From the NCBI GenBank assembly GCA_046348225.1, contig JAXMEQ010000005.1:1-64000 (forward strand): a stretch of 64,000 nt of DNA, read 5' to 3'. Position 1 is the stretch's first letter; each line of letters starts with the position of its first letter. The DNA is from JAXMEQ01 sp046348225 (GTDB lineage: Bacteria > Pseudomonadota > Gammaproteobacteria > Burkholderiales > Burkholderiaceae_C). The position numbers and the translations under genes were made by a program. The notes below the pieces were generated by a model. That model had not been told where the DNA came from. It searched no databases and saw only the letters and a list, made by a program, of their open reading frames with translations. Positions 9,363 through 17,636 of this stretch are shown piece by piece.

Positions 9363-9393
9363 AAAAAGAGCCGGCACCTTGCGGTGCCGGCTC
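9363..9393 (-). terminator. Rho-independent terminator of the tctBA operon
   Basis: An 11-base-pair stem GAGCCGGCACC / GGTGCCGGCTC with a four-base loop. Read on minus it is followed by TTTTT. It lies 34 bases beyond the tctA stop. Confidence 0.85.
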
Positions 9394-9426
9394 AAGGCCG
9401 GGAGGGGGTTTTTTTTCCCGGCGTGC

Positions 9427-10938
9427 TCAATCTTCCACAAAGGCCTCTTCGCGTTTGCTCTTCACCGCGGGCAGCGTCACGATCACCAGCAGCAGCGCCG
9501 CCGCCGCCAGCAGCCCCGCCGACAGCGGGCGAGACACAAACACGCTCCAGTCGCCACGCGACAGCAGCAGCGCGCGGCGCAGGTTTTCTTCCATCATCGG
9601 CCCGAGGATGAAGCCCAGCAGCAGGGGCGCCGGTTCGCAGCCGAGCTTGATGAACAGGTAGCCGATGAAGCCGAAGGCGCCCACCATCCAGACGTCAAAG
9701 GTGTTGTTGTTGGTGGAATACACGCCAATGGCGCAGAACAGCACGATGGCCGGGAACATCCAGCGGTAGGGCACCGTGAGCAGCTTGATCCAGATGCCGA
9801 TCATGGGCAGGTTCAGGATGATGAGCATCAGGTTGCCGATCCACATCGAAGCGATCAGGCCCCAGAACAGCTCGGGATTGCTGGTCATGACCTGCGGGCC
9901 GGGCTGGATGTTGTGGATGGTCATGGCGCCGACCATCAGCGCCATCACCGCGTTGGGCGGAATGCCCAGCGTCAGCAGCGGGATGAAGGATGTCTGCGAG
10001 CCCGCGTTGTTGGCCGACTCGGGCGCCGCCACACCGCGGATGTTGCCCTGGCCGAACGGCACTTCACCGGCCCGCAGCCGGGTCTTTTTTTCCACCGTGT
10101 AGGCGGCGAACGAGGCCAGCAGCGCACCGCCACCGGGCAGGATGCCCAGGGCCGAGCCGATGGCGGTGCCGCGCAGCACGGCGGGCAGCATGTTCTTCAG
10201 GTCTTCCCGGGTCGGCATCAGGCCGCTGACCTTGCCGGTGAACACCTCGCGTTCGTCTTCGGGGCTCGACAGGTTCTGGATGATTTCGCCGTAGCCGAAC
10301 ACGCCCATGGCAATCACCACGAAGCCAATGCCGTCGGTCAGCTCGGGGATGTCGAAGCTGAAACGCGCCACGCCGGAGTTCACGTCAGTGCCCACCAGGC
10401 CCATGAGCAGGCCCAACACGATCATCGCAATCGCCTTGATCAGCGAACCCGAGGCCAGCACCACGGCGCCGATCAGGCCCAGGATCATGAGCGAGAAGTA
10501 CTCGGCCGGGCCGAACTTGAAGGCGACTTCCGTCAGCGGTGCTGCAAACGCGGCCAGGATCAGGGTGCCGACGCAGCCCGCAAAGAACGAGCCCAGGCCG
10601 GCGGCAGCCAGTGCCGGGCCGGCGCGGCCCTTGCGCGCCATCTGGTAGCCGTCGATCACGGTCACCACCGAGGACGATTCGCCCGGCAGGTTGACCAGGA
10701 TGGCGGTGGTGGAGCCACCGTACTGGGCGCCGTAGTAGATGCCGGCCAGCATGATGAGCGCGGCCACCGGCGGCAGCGCGTAGGTGGCGGGCAGCAGCAT
10801 GGCGATGGTGGCCACCGGGCCGATGCCGGGCAGCACGCCGATCAGCGTGCCCAGCAGGCAGCCGATGAAGCAGTAAATCAGGTTCTGGAAGGTGAAGGCA
10901 ACACCAAAACCGAGCGCGAGGTTGTTGAACAGATCCAT
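9427..10938 (-). CDS. tctA: Tripartite tricarboxylate transporter large permease TctA
   Basis: Inner-membrane protein of 503 residues with about twelve hydrophobic segments and the TctA signatures GTLIGVLPGIGPVATIAMLLP (start), YGGSTTAILVNLPGESSSVVT, GGALLASFAAYTVEK and PLLTLGIPPNAVMALMVGAM. It transports citrate-like carboxylates with TctB and a periplasmic TctC. No tctC is adjacent; Bug/TctC proteins occur elsewhere at 43276 and 49105. It follows tctB by ten bases and ends in a strong terminator. Confidence 0.94.
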   Translation of the reverse strand: MDLFNNLALGFGVAFTFQNLIYCFIGCLLGTLIGVLPGIGPVATIAMLLPATYALPPVAALIMLAGIYYGAQYGGSTTAILVNLPGESSSVVTVIDGYQMARKGRAGPALAAAGLGSFFAGCVGTLILAAFAAPLTEVAFKFGPAEYFSLMILGLIGAVVLASGSLIKAIAMIVLGLLMGLVGTDVNSGVARFSFDIPELTDGIGFVVIAMGVFGYGEIIQNLSSPEDEREVFTGKVSGLMPTREDLKNMLPAVLRGTAIGSALGILPGGGALLASFAAYTVEKKTRLRAGEVPFGQGNIRGVAAPESANNAGSQTSFIPLLTLGIPPNAVMALMVGAMTIHNIQPGPQVMTSNPELFWGLIASMWIGNLMLIILNLPMIGIWIKLLTVPYRWMFPAIVLFCAIGVYSTNNNTFDVWMVGAFGFIGYLFIKLGCEPAPLLLGFILGPMMEENLRRALLLSRGDWSVFVSRPLSAGLLAAAALLLVIVTLPAVKSKREEAFVED

Positions 10939-10948
10939 GGGGGTAACC

Positions 10949-11437
10949 TCAGCCGGTGATGAAGGAAGGCCACACCGGGAACTGCAGCTTGAGCAGCCAG
11001 ACGAAGGCGACGTAGCTGCCCGCGGCCAGGATGGTGGCCAGCACCAGCACTTCCTTGATGTTGTAGGTGTCGCCGGCCAGGCTGGAGACCAGCGTCAGGC
11101 CGAAGATCGCGGCAATCAGCCCCATGGCCGGCAGGCCGATGCTGGGCAGGCCGCCCAGCAGCACGCCAAACAGCAGGTTGGCCGCGATGATGAAGCCCAG
11201 CGGCTTCCAGGCCCAGGCGCCGATCTTGTCGCCGCCTTCGGTCTCGACCACCAGGGCCTTGAACGAAATGGCGGCGCCCAGCAGCGCGAGAATGATGCCC
11301 AGCAGCAGCGGGAAGTACCCCGGCCCCATGCGCGCGCCCTCACCGATGGTGTAGCGGGTGGCGCCCCAGGCGAAGGCCACGCCCACCGCGCTGAACATGA
11401 CGCCTGAATAAAAGTCTTTCTGGCTCTTGATTTTCAA
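10949..11437 (-). CDS. tctB: Tripartite tricarboxylate transporter small permease TctB
   Basis: Small four-helix membrane subunit of 162 residues. I chose a TTG start at 11437-11435, giving LKIKSQKDFYSGVMFSAVG, because GAGGAG stands eight bases upstream. GTG three codons earlier overlaps that ribosome site and the longer ATG-type frame to 11521 adds unconserved sequence. Contains the typical GPGYFPLLLGIILALLG. Divergent from tctD with about 150 bases between. Confidence 0.85.
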   Translation of the reverse strand: MKIKSQKDFYSGVMFSAVGVAFAWGATRYTIGEGARMGPGYFPLLLGIILALLGAAISFKALVVETEGGDKIGAWAWKPLGFIIAANLLFGVLLGGLPSIGLPAMGLIAAIFGLTLVSSLAGDTYNIKEVLVLATILAAGSYVAFVWLLKLQFPVWPSFITG

Positions 11438-11588
11438 AACTTGCACTCCTCGGATGGCAGTGCTCCGTTTATCGACGCCAGCCCCTGACCACTGGCTGAC
11501 CTGCCCGCTACGTGATAACACTTAGCGCCGCCGCACCCGCGACACAAGCGTCTGGACGCGCCGGCAAAAGAGCGCAGAATCCGGGCGC

Positions 11589-12290
11589 ATGCGAATCCTG
11601 CTGGTGGAAGACGACCGGGTGTTGCGCGACGTGATGGTGCGAAGCCTTGGCGAGGCGGGGCACCGCGTGGACGTGGCGGAAACGGTGGAACAGGCTGAAC
11701 ACTTCTGGCGGGTGCAGATGTTTGACGCCGTGCTGCTGGACCTGAACCTGCCGCTGTCTGGCGCGCCCCACAGCGGCCTGGGCAGCGGCCTGCGCGCGCT
11801 GCGGGCGGCCCGCGCGCGTGGTGACCGCACCCCGGTGCTGGTGCTGACCGCGCGCAACCGCACCGAGGAGCGCATTGCCGGCCTGGACGCCGGCGCGGAC
11901 GACTACCTGGGCAAGCCGTTTGACCTGGACGAGGTGGAGGCCCGGCTGCGCGCGCTGGTGCGCCGCACCCAGGGCACGGACGACCTGGCACAGCTGGGCC
12001 AGCTGGTGCTGGACCGCAAGGCCCGGCGCTTCCTGCAGCAGGGCCAGCCGCTGGACCTGCCGGCGCGCGAATTCGAGGTGCTGTGGGAGCTGATGAGCCC
12101 GGCCGGCCGGGTGGTGAGCAAGCGCACGCTGTCGCAGAAGCTGTCGGAGTTTGACGAAGCGCTGGGCGACAACGCGCTGGAGGCCTTCATCTCGCGGCTG
12201 CGCAAGAAGCTGCAGGGCGTGGGCGTACGCATCCGCACCCTGCGTGGCCTGGGCTATGTGCTGGAGGCCGACCGTGACGACCGCACCTGA
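11589..12290 (+). CDS. tctD: OmpR/PhoB-type response regulator, TctD-like
   Basis: A 233-residue regulator: receiver domain with E7-D8-D9, phospho-Asp D51 (AVLLDLNLP) and Lys in YLGKPFD, then a winged-helix DNA-binding domain (LDLPAREFEVLWELM ... NALEAFISRLRKKL ... RTLRGLGYVLE). There is an 8-10 residue Gly/Ser-rich insertion after the phospho-Asp (SGAPHSGLGSG), as in several TctD/QseB relatives. Divergent from tctBA and overlapping the sensor gene, it is the likely regulator of the carboxylate transporter (inference). Confidence 0.85.
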   Translation: MRILLVEDDRVLRDVMVRSLGEAGHRVDVAETVEQAEHFWRVQMFDAVLLDLNLPLSGAPHSGLGSGLRALRAARARGDRTPVLVLTARNRTEERIAGLDAGADDYLGKPFDLDEVEARLRALVRRTQGTDDLAQLGQLVLDRKARRFLQQGQPLDLPAREFEVLWELMSPAGRVVSKRTLSQKLSEFDEALGDNALEAFISRLRKKLQGVGVRIRTLRGLGYVLEADRDDRT

Positions 12291-13683
12291 GCCGGCCGGT
12301 GACCGCCCCTCGCTGCGCGACCGGCTGTTGCGCCATGTGATGCTGCCGCTGGCCGGCACCTGGCTCGCGGGCACGGCCGTGGCCATCGGGGTGGCCAGCT
12401 ACTTTACCCAGCAGGCCTATGACCGCTCCCTGCTGGACGATGCGTACGTGATGGCCTCCAACGTGCGGCAGGGGCCCGACGGGCTGGCGCTCACGCTGTC
12501 GCAGCGCGAGCTCGGCACGGTGCTGTTTGACCAGAACGAGACGGTGTATTTCGCGCTCAAGGGGCCGGCTGGCCAGCAGCTGGCCGGCAACCCGGGGCTG
12601 GACGCACCGCTGCCGGTGGGCGACACGACCTACCGCTTTTCGTACGTGCGCTACGAGGGGCGCAACCTGCGCGCCGTGGCGCTGCGGCGCGAGCGGCCCG
12701 AGCGCTTCCACGTGGTGGTGGCGCTGACCACGCTGAGCCGCCGCGCGCTGCTGCAGCGGCTGCTGGCCTATTCGGTGGTGCCGCAGATCCTGCTGCTGGG
12801 CCTGCTGGCCTGGTGGCTGCGGCGCGCCATCGCGCGCGACATGCAGCCACTGGCCGCGCTGCAGCAGGCCGTGGAGCAGCGCGACGCGCGCGACCTCGCG
12901 CCGGTGCCGGCCGACGCCAGCACGCGCGACGTGCAGCGCCTGGGGGGTGCGCTCAATTCGCTGCTGATGCGGCTGGAGCAGAGCGTGCGCGCCCAGCGCG
13001 AATTTGCCGGCAATGTGGCACACGAGCTGCGCACGCCACTGGCCGGCATCCGGGCGCTGGCCAACTACGGCCTGGCCCAGAAAGACCCGGCCGCGTGGCG
13101 CGAACAGCTGGAGCGCATTGCCGGCAGTGAAGCGCGCGCCAGCCGCCTGGTGGACCAGCTGCTGGCCCTGGCCCTGGCCGACGAGGCACGCGACGGCTTC
13201 CGCCTGCAGCCCGTGGCGCTGGACGAGCAGGTGCGCGACGCGGTGCTGCGCTTCCTGGCACGGGCCGACGCGGCGGGCGTGGACCTGGGCGCACGCGGCG
13301 CCGAAGACCCGGTGCGCGTGCTGGCCGACCCGACGCTGCTGGAGGGCCTGATCAACAACCTGATCGATAACGCGCTGCGCCATGGGCGCCCGACCGACGG
13401 CACGCCGCCCAGCGTGACGCTGGCGATCGACGCCGCGCCGGGCGAGGTGACGCTGTCGGTCATCGACAACGGCGCCGGTCTGCCCGAGGGCATGGCGGAC
13501 CCGCTGATGCAACGCTGGACCCAGGGCGAGCCCGGTCAGGTGCTGCGCGAAGGTGCGGGGCTGGGGCTGGCGATCGTGGGCCGGTACGCCAGCTTGCTGG
13601 GCGCGCGGATCCGCTTCGAACCCGGGCCCGACGGCCGCGGCCTGTGTGCCCGCGTGGTGTTGCCGCGCGCCGGCATCGATTAA
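12274..13683 (+). CDS. tctE: Sensor histidine kinase, TctE-like
   Basis: A 469-residue membrane kinase. The GTG at 12274 lies inside the end of tctD (17-base overlap) and gives VTTAPEPAGDRPSLRDRLLRHVMLPL, a plausible cytoplasmic lead into the first membrane helix. A periplasmic loop (about residues 45-160) resembles the TctE N-terminal sensor domain; a second helix (VVPQILLLGLLAWWL) is followed by HAMP-like sequence, H-box VAHELRTPLAGIRAL, N-box LINNLIDNALRHG, G1 DNGAGLPEG and G2 GAGLGLAIVGRYA. Partner of the preceding regulator. Confidence 0.85.
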   Translation: MTTAPEPAGDRPSLRDRLLRHVMLPLAGTWLAGTAVAIGVASYFTQQAYDRSLLDDAYVMASNVRQGPDGLALTLSQRELGTVLFDQNETVYFALKGPAGQQLAGNPGLDAPLPVGDTTYRFSYVRYEGRNLRAVALRRERPERFHVVVALTTLSRRALLQRLLAYSVVPQILLLGLLAWWLRRAIARDMQPLAALQQAVEQRDARDLAPVPADASTRDVQRLGGALNSLLMRLEQSVRAQREFAGNVAHELRTPLAGIRALANYGLAQKDPAAWREQLERIAGSEARASRLVDQLLALALADEARDGFRLQPVALDEQVRDAVLRFLARADAAGVDLGARGAEDPVRVLADPTLLEGLINNLIDNALRHGRPTDGTPPSVTLAIDAAPGEVTLSVIDNGAGLPEGMADPLMQRWTQGEPGQVLREGAGLGLAIVGRYASLLGARIRFEPGPDGRGLCARVVLPRAGID

Positions 13684-13756
13684 CATCTGCCCGGGCCTGC
13701 CCTCCTGGCGGGCCACGTCGCTCGGACGGTTCCGGGCGCTGACGTGAGAGTTCAAC

Positions 13757-14977
13757 ATGACCGCTGCCACCCAGGGCAAGCGCCGCTTTGCGCGCATTGA
13801 CCGCCTTCCCCCCTACGTCTTCAACATCACGGCCGAGCTCAAGCTCGCGGCCCGCCGCCGTGGCGAGGACATCATCGACATGAGCATGGGCAACCCGGAC
13901 GGGGCCACGCCACCGCACATCGTGGCCAAGCTGACCGAGGTCGCCCAGCGCCCCGACACCCACGGCTACAGCGCCAGCAAGGGCATCCCGCGCCTGCGCC
14001 GCGCCATCAGCCACTGGTACCAGGCGCGCTATGCGGTGGACATCGACCCCGACAGCGAGGCCATCGTCACCATCGGCTCGAAGGAGGGCCTGGCCCACCT
14101 GATGCTGGCCACGCTGGACCGCGGCGACACCGTGCTGGTGCCCGACCCGAGCTACCCCATCCACATCTACGGCGCGGTGATCGCCGGCGCCGACATCCGC
14201 TCCATCCCCGTGGCACCCGACGTGGACTTTTTTGCCGAGCTGGAAAAAACCATCCGCGGCAGCTACCCCAAACCCAAGATGATGGTGTTCGGCTTTCCGT
14301 CCAACCCCACGGCCCAGTGCGTGGAGCTGGACTTCTTCGAGCGTGTGGTCGCGCTGGCCCGCAAGCACGACATCCTGGTGGTGCATGACCTGGCCTATGC
14401 CGACATCGTGTTCGACGGCTGGAAGGCACCGTCCATCATGCAGGTGCCGGGCGCCAAGGACGTGGCGGTGGAGTTCTTCACCCTGAGCAAGAGCTACAAC
14501 ATGGCCGGCTGGCGCGTGGGCTTCATGGTCGGCAACGCCGACCTGGTGGCGGCGCTGGCGCGCATCAAGAGCTACCACGACTACGGCACCTTCACTCCGC
14601 TGCAGGTGGCCGCGATTGCCGCGCTGGAGGGCGACCAGGCCTGTGTGAAGGCCATTGCCGCCCAGTACCAGAGCCGCCGCGACGTGCTCTACAAGGGCCT
14701 CATGGAGGCTGGCTGGGTGGTCGACTGCCCCAAGGCCAGCATGTACATCTGGGCCCGCATTCCCGAGCCCTACCGCCAGCTCGGCTCGCTGGAGTTTGCG
14801 AAGCAGCTGCTGGAGAAGGCGAAAGTCTGTGTCTCGCCCGGCATCGGCTTTGGCGACCATGGCGACGGCCATGTGCGTTTTGCCCTGATTGAAAACGAGG
14901 CCCGCATCCGCCAGGCGGTGCGCGGCATCAAGGCCATGTTCAAGGCCGATGGGCTGGTCAAGCCCATCGCAGCCTGA
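13757..14977 (+). CDS. alaC: Alanine transaminase AlaC-type PLP enzyme
   Basis: Fold-type I aminotransferase of 406 residues. Features seen: IDRLPPYVFNI near the start, MSMGNPDGATP, HGYSASKGIPRLRRAI, the Asn-Pro segment GFPSNPTAQ, the PLP Asp/Tyr block VVHDLAYADIVFDG and the Schiff-base Lys in TLSKSYNMAGWRVGFMVG. These match AlaC, which converts glutamate plus pyruvate to alanine. It follows tctE by 73 bases on the same strand and converges on ureD with only three bases between stops. Confidence 0.82.
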   Translation: MTAATQGKRRFARIDRLPPYVFNITAELKLAARRRGEDIIDMSMGNPDGATPPHIVAKLTEVAQRPDTHGYSASKGIPRLRRAISHWYQARYAVDIDPDSEAIVTIGSKEGLAHLMLATLDRGDTVLVPDPSYPIHIYGAVIAGADIRSIPVAPDVDFFAELEKTIRGSYPKPKMMVFGFPSNPTAQCVELDFFERVVALARKHDILVVHDLAYADIVFDGWKAPSIMQVPGAKDVAVEFFTLSKSYNMAGWRVGFMVGNADLVAALARIKSYHDYGTFTPLQVAAIAALEGDQACVKAIAAQYQSRRDVLYKGLMEAGWVVDCPKASMYIWARIPEPYRQLGSLEFAKQLLEKAKVCVSPGIGFGDHGDGHVRFALIENEARIRQAVRGIKAMFKADGLVKPIAA

Positions 14978-14980
14978 GGC

Positions 14981-15811
14981 TCAGGCGCTCCAGATGCGCG
15001 GCGGGTGGGGCGACAGGCCCCACAGGGTGTCGCGCCACTGGCCGCGCAGCGCCTTGAGCAGCTGCATGGCGGGTTCCACCACCGGCGCCAGCACCCGCAC
15101 CACCAGCACGCGCGGGTGCGGCGCGGTGGCGCCGGCCGTGGGCCGCAGGGCATGGGCTTCGATCAGCGCGCGCGCCGCATCCAGCGCCGCGTCGCGCCGG
15201 GCGCGGGGAATGTCGCCGCCGCTCACAAAAAAAAGCGTGGCCATGCAGCGCTGGCCGGCCAGGCCCAGCGGCCCGTTCATCAGCCGCGCATCGGCGGCGT
15301 CAATGCGCCCGCGCTCCAGCCACACGCCGGGCAGTTCGAGGTGCTGCACAAAGCTGCCGCGTTCAAACGGCAGATCTGCATGGGGCAGGCCCAGCGCGGT
15401 CACGTCCCAGCCCATGCATTCGGCGCCGGGCGCCAGGTCCAGCGTCAGGTGGTTTTGCGCAATGCAGCCGCTGTAGCACAGCGTCTCCAGCGGCAGCCAT
15501 TCCAGCCGCGCGCCGTCGTGCACGCGCAGCCGGCTGCGCTGCAGGGCCAGCTCGCCGTCGGAGCGGTAGAAGCGGGTGGCGCCGGGCGTGGTGACCAGCC
15601 CATGCGCGCCGGCCTGCACCGCCACCTGCACGTCCAGCGTGTCGCCGCCCACCAGGCCGCTGGGCGGGTGCACCAGCACGTTGTGGCAGATGGCGTCGCC
15701 TTCAGGGTACAGGCTTTGCAGGATGCGCAGCGGCCCGTCGTGCTGGAAGCGGGCCGCCGTGCGGCCGGCTTCCAGCGTGTAGTCCAGCGAGAGTCGGGCG
15801 TGCCAGGGCAT
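14981..15811 (-). CDS. ureD: Urease accessory protein UreD
   Basis: A 276-residue nickel-urease maturation chaperone. Characteristic blocks: LQSLYPEGDAICHNVLVHPPSGLVGGD, GATRFYRSD, WLPLETLCYSG and the Gly-rich LERGRIDA. No ureABC or ureEFG genes are in this window: the gene downstream on minus is the convergent alaC, so ureD is separated from the urease structural genes here. It starts 33 bases after the deaminase stop and may share the xanthine-riboswitch transcript. Confidence 0.92.
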   Translation of the reverse strand: MPWHARLSLDYTLEAGRTAARFQHDGPLRILQSLYPEGDAICHNVLVHPPSGLVGGDTLDVQVAVQAGAHGLVTTPGATRFYRSDGELALQRSRLRVHDGARLEWLPLETLCYSGCIAQNHLTLDLAPGAECMGWDVTALGLPHADLPFERGSFVQHLELPGVWLERGRIDAADARLMNGPLGLAGQRCMATLFFVSGGDIPRARRDAALDAARALIEAHALRPTAGATAPHPRVLVVRVLAPVVEPAMQLLKALRGQWRDTLWGLSPHPPRIWSA

Positions 15812-15844
15812 GCGGCCAAGTTTAAGCGGCGCGCCGAAGGGGCT

Positions 15845-16333
15845 TTACTTCCAGAAGCCCTGGTGCGGTGCGCTGGCTTCTGCCAGTAGCGCTGGGCCAA
15901 TGCATTCAATCGCGTGGGGCGAGGCGGCGAACACGTCGCGGCACGAGAGTTCGGCGTCGCGCTGGGTGGCCACCTGGCCACGGAACACGCGCAGGCTGAC
16001 CGCGTCAATGCCGAACACCACGCGCTGGATGCCCGACCAGAAGATGGCCCCTGCGCACATCACGCAGGGCTCGCCTGACGAATAGAGCGTGGCGCCGGCC
16101 AGCACCTCGCGCGGCACGCGCGGCGAAACGTCGCGCACCGCGTTGGTCTCGGCGTGGCCGGTGCAGTCGCCGGTCTCGCTGGTGTTGCAGTACGCCTCGG
16201 CCAGCACGGTGCCCTCGGCCGACACCACCACTGCCCCAAACGGCCGGTTGCCGCGCTGGCGCGCGGTGCGCGACCATTCAATCGCCCGGCGCAGGTAGGT
16301 GCCGTCGGCCTCGCCCAGTGCAGCCTCGTTCAT
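15845..16333 (-). CDS. Nucleoside/guanine-type deaminase (CDA fold), left cassette
   Basis: A 162-residue zinc deaminase. Zinc and catalytic residues lie in GHAETNAV (His, Glu) and GEPCVMCAG (two Cys). The body RGNRPFGAVVVSAEGTVLAEAYCN is typical of guanine/cytosine-type deaminases of the CMP/dCMP superfamily; the C-terminus ends HQGFWK, as in its paralogue at 18716 (HQDFW). The start ATG overlaps the stop of the upstream binding-protein gene (ATGA). Riboswitch and neighbours suggest a purine substrate, possibly guanine, but this is inference. Confidence 0.88.
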   Translation of the reverse strand: MNEAALGEADGTYLRRAIEWSRTARQRGNRPFGAVVVSAEGTVLAEAYCNTSETGDCTGHAETNAVRDVSPRVPREVLAGATLYSSGEPCVMCAGAIFWSGIQRVVFGIDAVSLRVFRGQVATQRDAELSCRDVFAASPHAIECIGPALLAEASAPHQGFWK

Positions 16334-17349
16334 GCCTTGCGCATGCGCTCGCCTCGAGGCGGCAGCATCGACAGGTTGAACAGGCCGTCGGCCGACGGTT
16401 TGGACTTGAGGCCATAGACCTCGGCCACGTCGTCCACCTGCTGCTCCAGCCACAGCTTGCGGATGTCGCCGAGGCCGTGGCTCTGCGTGTCGGGCGCGCC
16501 AACGTACTGCGAGGTGATGCGCCAGCGTTCCAGCTCCACCGTTTCATTGAGGATGGGCTCGCGCTGGCGCGTGGCGGCAATGGCCGCCGCCGGGTTGGCA
16601 AAGGTTTCCACAATCGCGCGGTTGCTGGCCCGCAGGAAGGCGGCCACCACCTTGGGGTTCTGCGCAATCAGCGCGCTGCTGGCCAGGATGGCGTTGCCGT
16701 ACAGGTTGACGCCCGCGTCGGAATACTTCAGCACCGAGAGCTCGTCGAGCTTCATGCGTGCGAACAGGGACACGGCCGAGTCGTGGAAGTAGGTGGCGCC
16801 GTCCACATCGCCGCGCACCACCACGTTGTCGCGGGCGCTGAAGTCGGTGGTGACCCAGTTGAACATGTCGGGCCGCGCGCGCAGCTTTTTGGCCACCATC
16901 GGCCAGGCCCAGCGGGTGGACTCCACGGCCGCAGCGCCGATCTTCTTGCCCTCCAGGCTCTTGAAGTCGCCAGTGATGCCGCGGTCCTTGCGGCCAATGA
17001 TGGCGAACGGCGCGCGGTTGTAGTACTGGTACACCGCCTGCACCAGGGGTGTGCCGGGGTTCTGCGCATTGAATTCCACCAGCGAGCTGATGTCGCCCAG
17101 CCCGAGCTGGTACACACCGCTGGCAATGCGGGTGATGGAGGCCACGGAGCCGGCGCCGGTGTCGATCGTCACGTCGAGGCCTTCATCCCGGTAGTAGCCC
17201 TTGGCCTGCGCCAGAAAGAAGGGCGATGTCTGGCCGGTGATGCGGAAGTCCAGCGTGAACTTCAGTGGCGTGAGGCGGGCGGGGGCCTGGCTCCAGACCG
17301 CCGGGGCGGCCAGGGCGGACGAGGTGGCAAGGAATAAGCGGCGTTTCAT
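16330..17349 (-). CDS. NMT1/THI5-like ABC transporter substrate-binding protein, left cassette
   Basis: A 339-residue periplasmic binding protein with signal peptide MKRRLFLATSSALAAPAVWSQA. The NMT1/SsuA fold shows in FTLDFRITGQTSPFFLAQAKGYYRDEGLDVTIDTGAGS and VNLYGNAILASSALI. The start is the ATG at 17349 (GGAGC seven bases upstream); the open frame upstream runs into the riboswitch and is not coding. The ATPase and permease are missing from this cassette; those of the right-hand cassette (19213-20792) may serve both. Preceded by a xanthine-I riboswitch candidate on the same strand. Confidence 0.88.
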   Translation of the reverse strand: MKRRLFLATSSALAAPAVWSQAPARLTPLKFTLDFRITGQTSPFFLAQAKGYYRDEGLDVTIDTGAGSVASITRIASGVYQLGLGDISSLVEFNAQNPGTPLVQAVYQYYNRAPFAIIGRKDRGITGDFKSLEGKKIGAAAVESTRWAWPMVAKKLRARPDMFNWVTTDFSARDNVVVRGDVDGATYFHDSAVSLFARMKLDELSVLKYSDAGVNLYGNAILASSALIAQNPKVVAAFLRASNRAIVETFANPAAAIAATRQREPILNETVELERWRITSQYVGAPDTQSHGLGDIRKLWLEQQVDDVAEVYGLKSKPSADGLFNLSMLPPRGERMRKA

Positions 17350-17415
17350 GGACGGGCTCCGGTGGCAGGGCGCTTGAAAACCCGGCAACGCACGCATGCG
17401 CCATGCCGGGGCATT

Positions 17416-17480
17416 CAAGAGCAATTTCCGGGCGGCACGCATCGGGCTGGTGCGCAAACGCTGAACGCTTCTACTCTTTG
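17416..17480 (-). ncRNA. NMT1-motif (xanthine-I) riboswitch, minus copy
   Basis: Read on minus: P1 left strand CAAAGAG, conserved junction GTAGAAGCGTTCA, a P2 stem opened by GCG and closed by CGC with inner GCAC/GTGC pairing, conserved CCGGAAATTG, then P1 right strand CTCTTG. From memory the crystallised Ideonella NMT1 RNA has the same two conserved blocks around a P2 hairpin. It lies 67 bases before the NMT1 binding-protein start. The P1 right strand GCTCT could alternatively pair with the ribosome site GGAGC. Confidence 0.85.
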
Positions 17481-17541
17481 ACCTGCATCAATGCAGCTTG
17501 CGTGCCAGCGTGCTTTGGCGCATGTCTTGCTAGCATGCAGT
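17481..17541. promoter_or_regulatory. Divergent promoter spacer between two riboswitches
   Basis: Sixty-one bases must hold both divergent promoters. The two ends are themselves diverged inverted copies (ACCTGCATCAATGCA on the left; the complement of the right end reads GACTGCATGCTAGCA), so the duplication extends past the aptamers into the promoters. No confident -35/-10 pair could be assigned. Confidence 0.6.
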
Positions 17542-17608
17542 CCAAGAGTAGAAGCGTTCACCCGGGCACCGCAGGCCCCTGCGATACCTGGCCGGAAATT
17601 GCTCTTGG
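17542..17608 (+). ncRNA. NMT1-motif (xanthine-I) riboswitch, plus copy
   Basis: P1 CCAAGAG pairs with CTCTTGG. Between them lie the conserved GTAGAAGCGTTCA, a P2 region with an inner CGCAG/CTGCG hairpin and outer CC(G)GG/CCTGG pairing, and CCGGAAATTG. The ribosome site AGGAGC (17623-17628) of the Rieske gene is complementary to the 3' P1 strand GCTCTT, so ligand-stabilised P1 would free the site: a plausible translational ON switch (inference). Confidence 0.85.
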
Positions 17609-17636
17609 CAACATGTCCATTTAGGAGCGCTTCACC

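Noticed and set aside
15553..15570. GGTAGAAGCGGG in ureD as a riboswitch junction
   Set aside because: Lies in conserved coding sequence and lacks the second block and stems.
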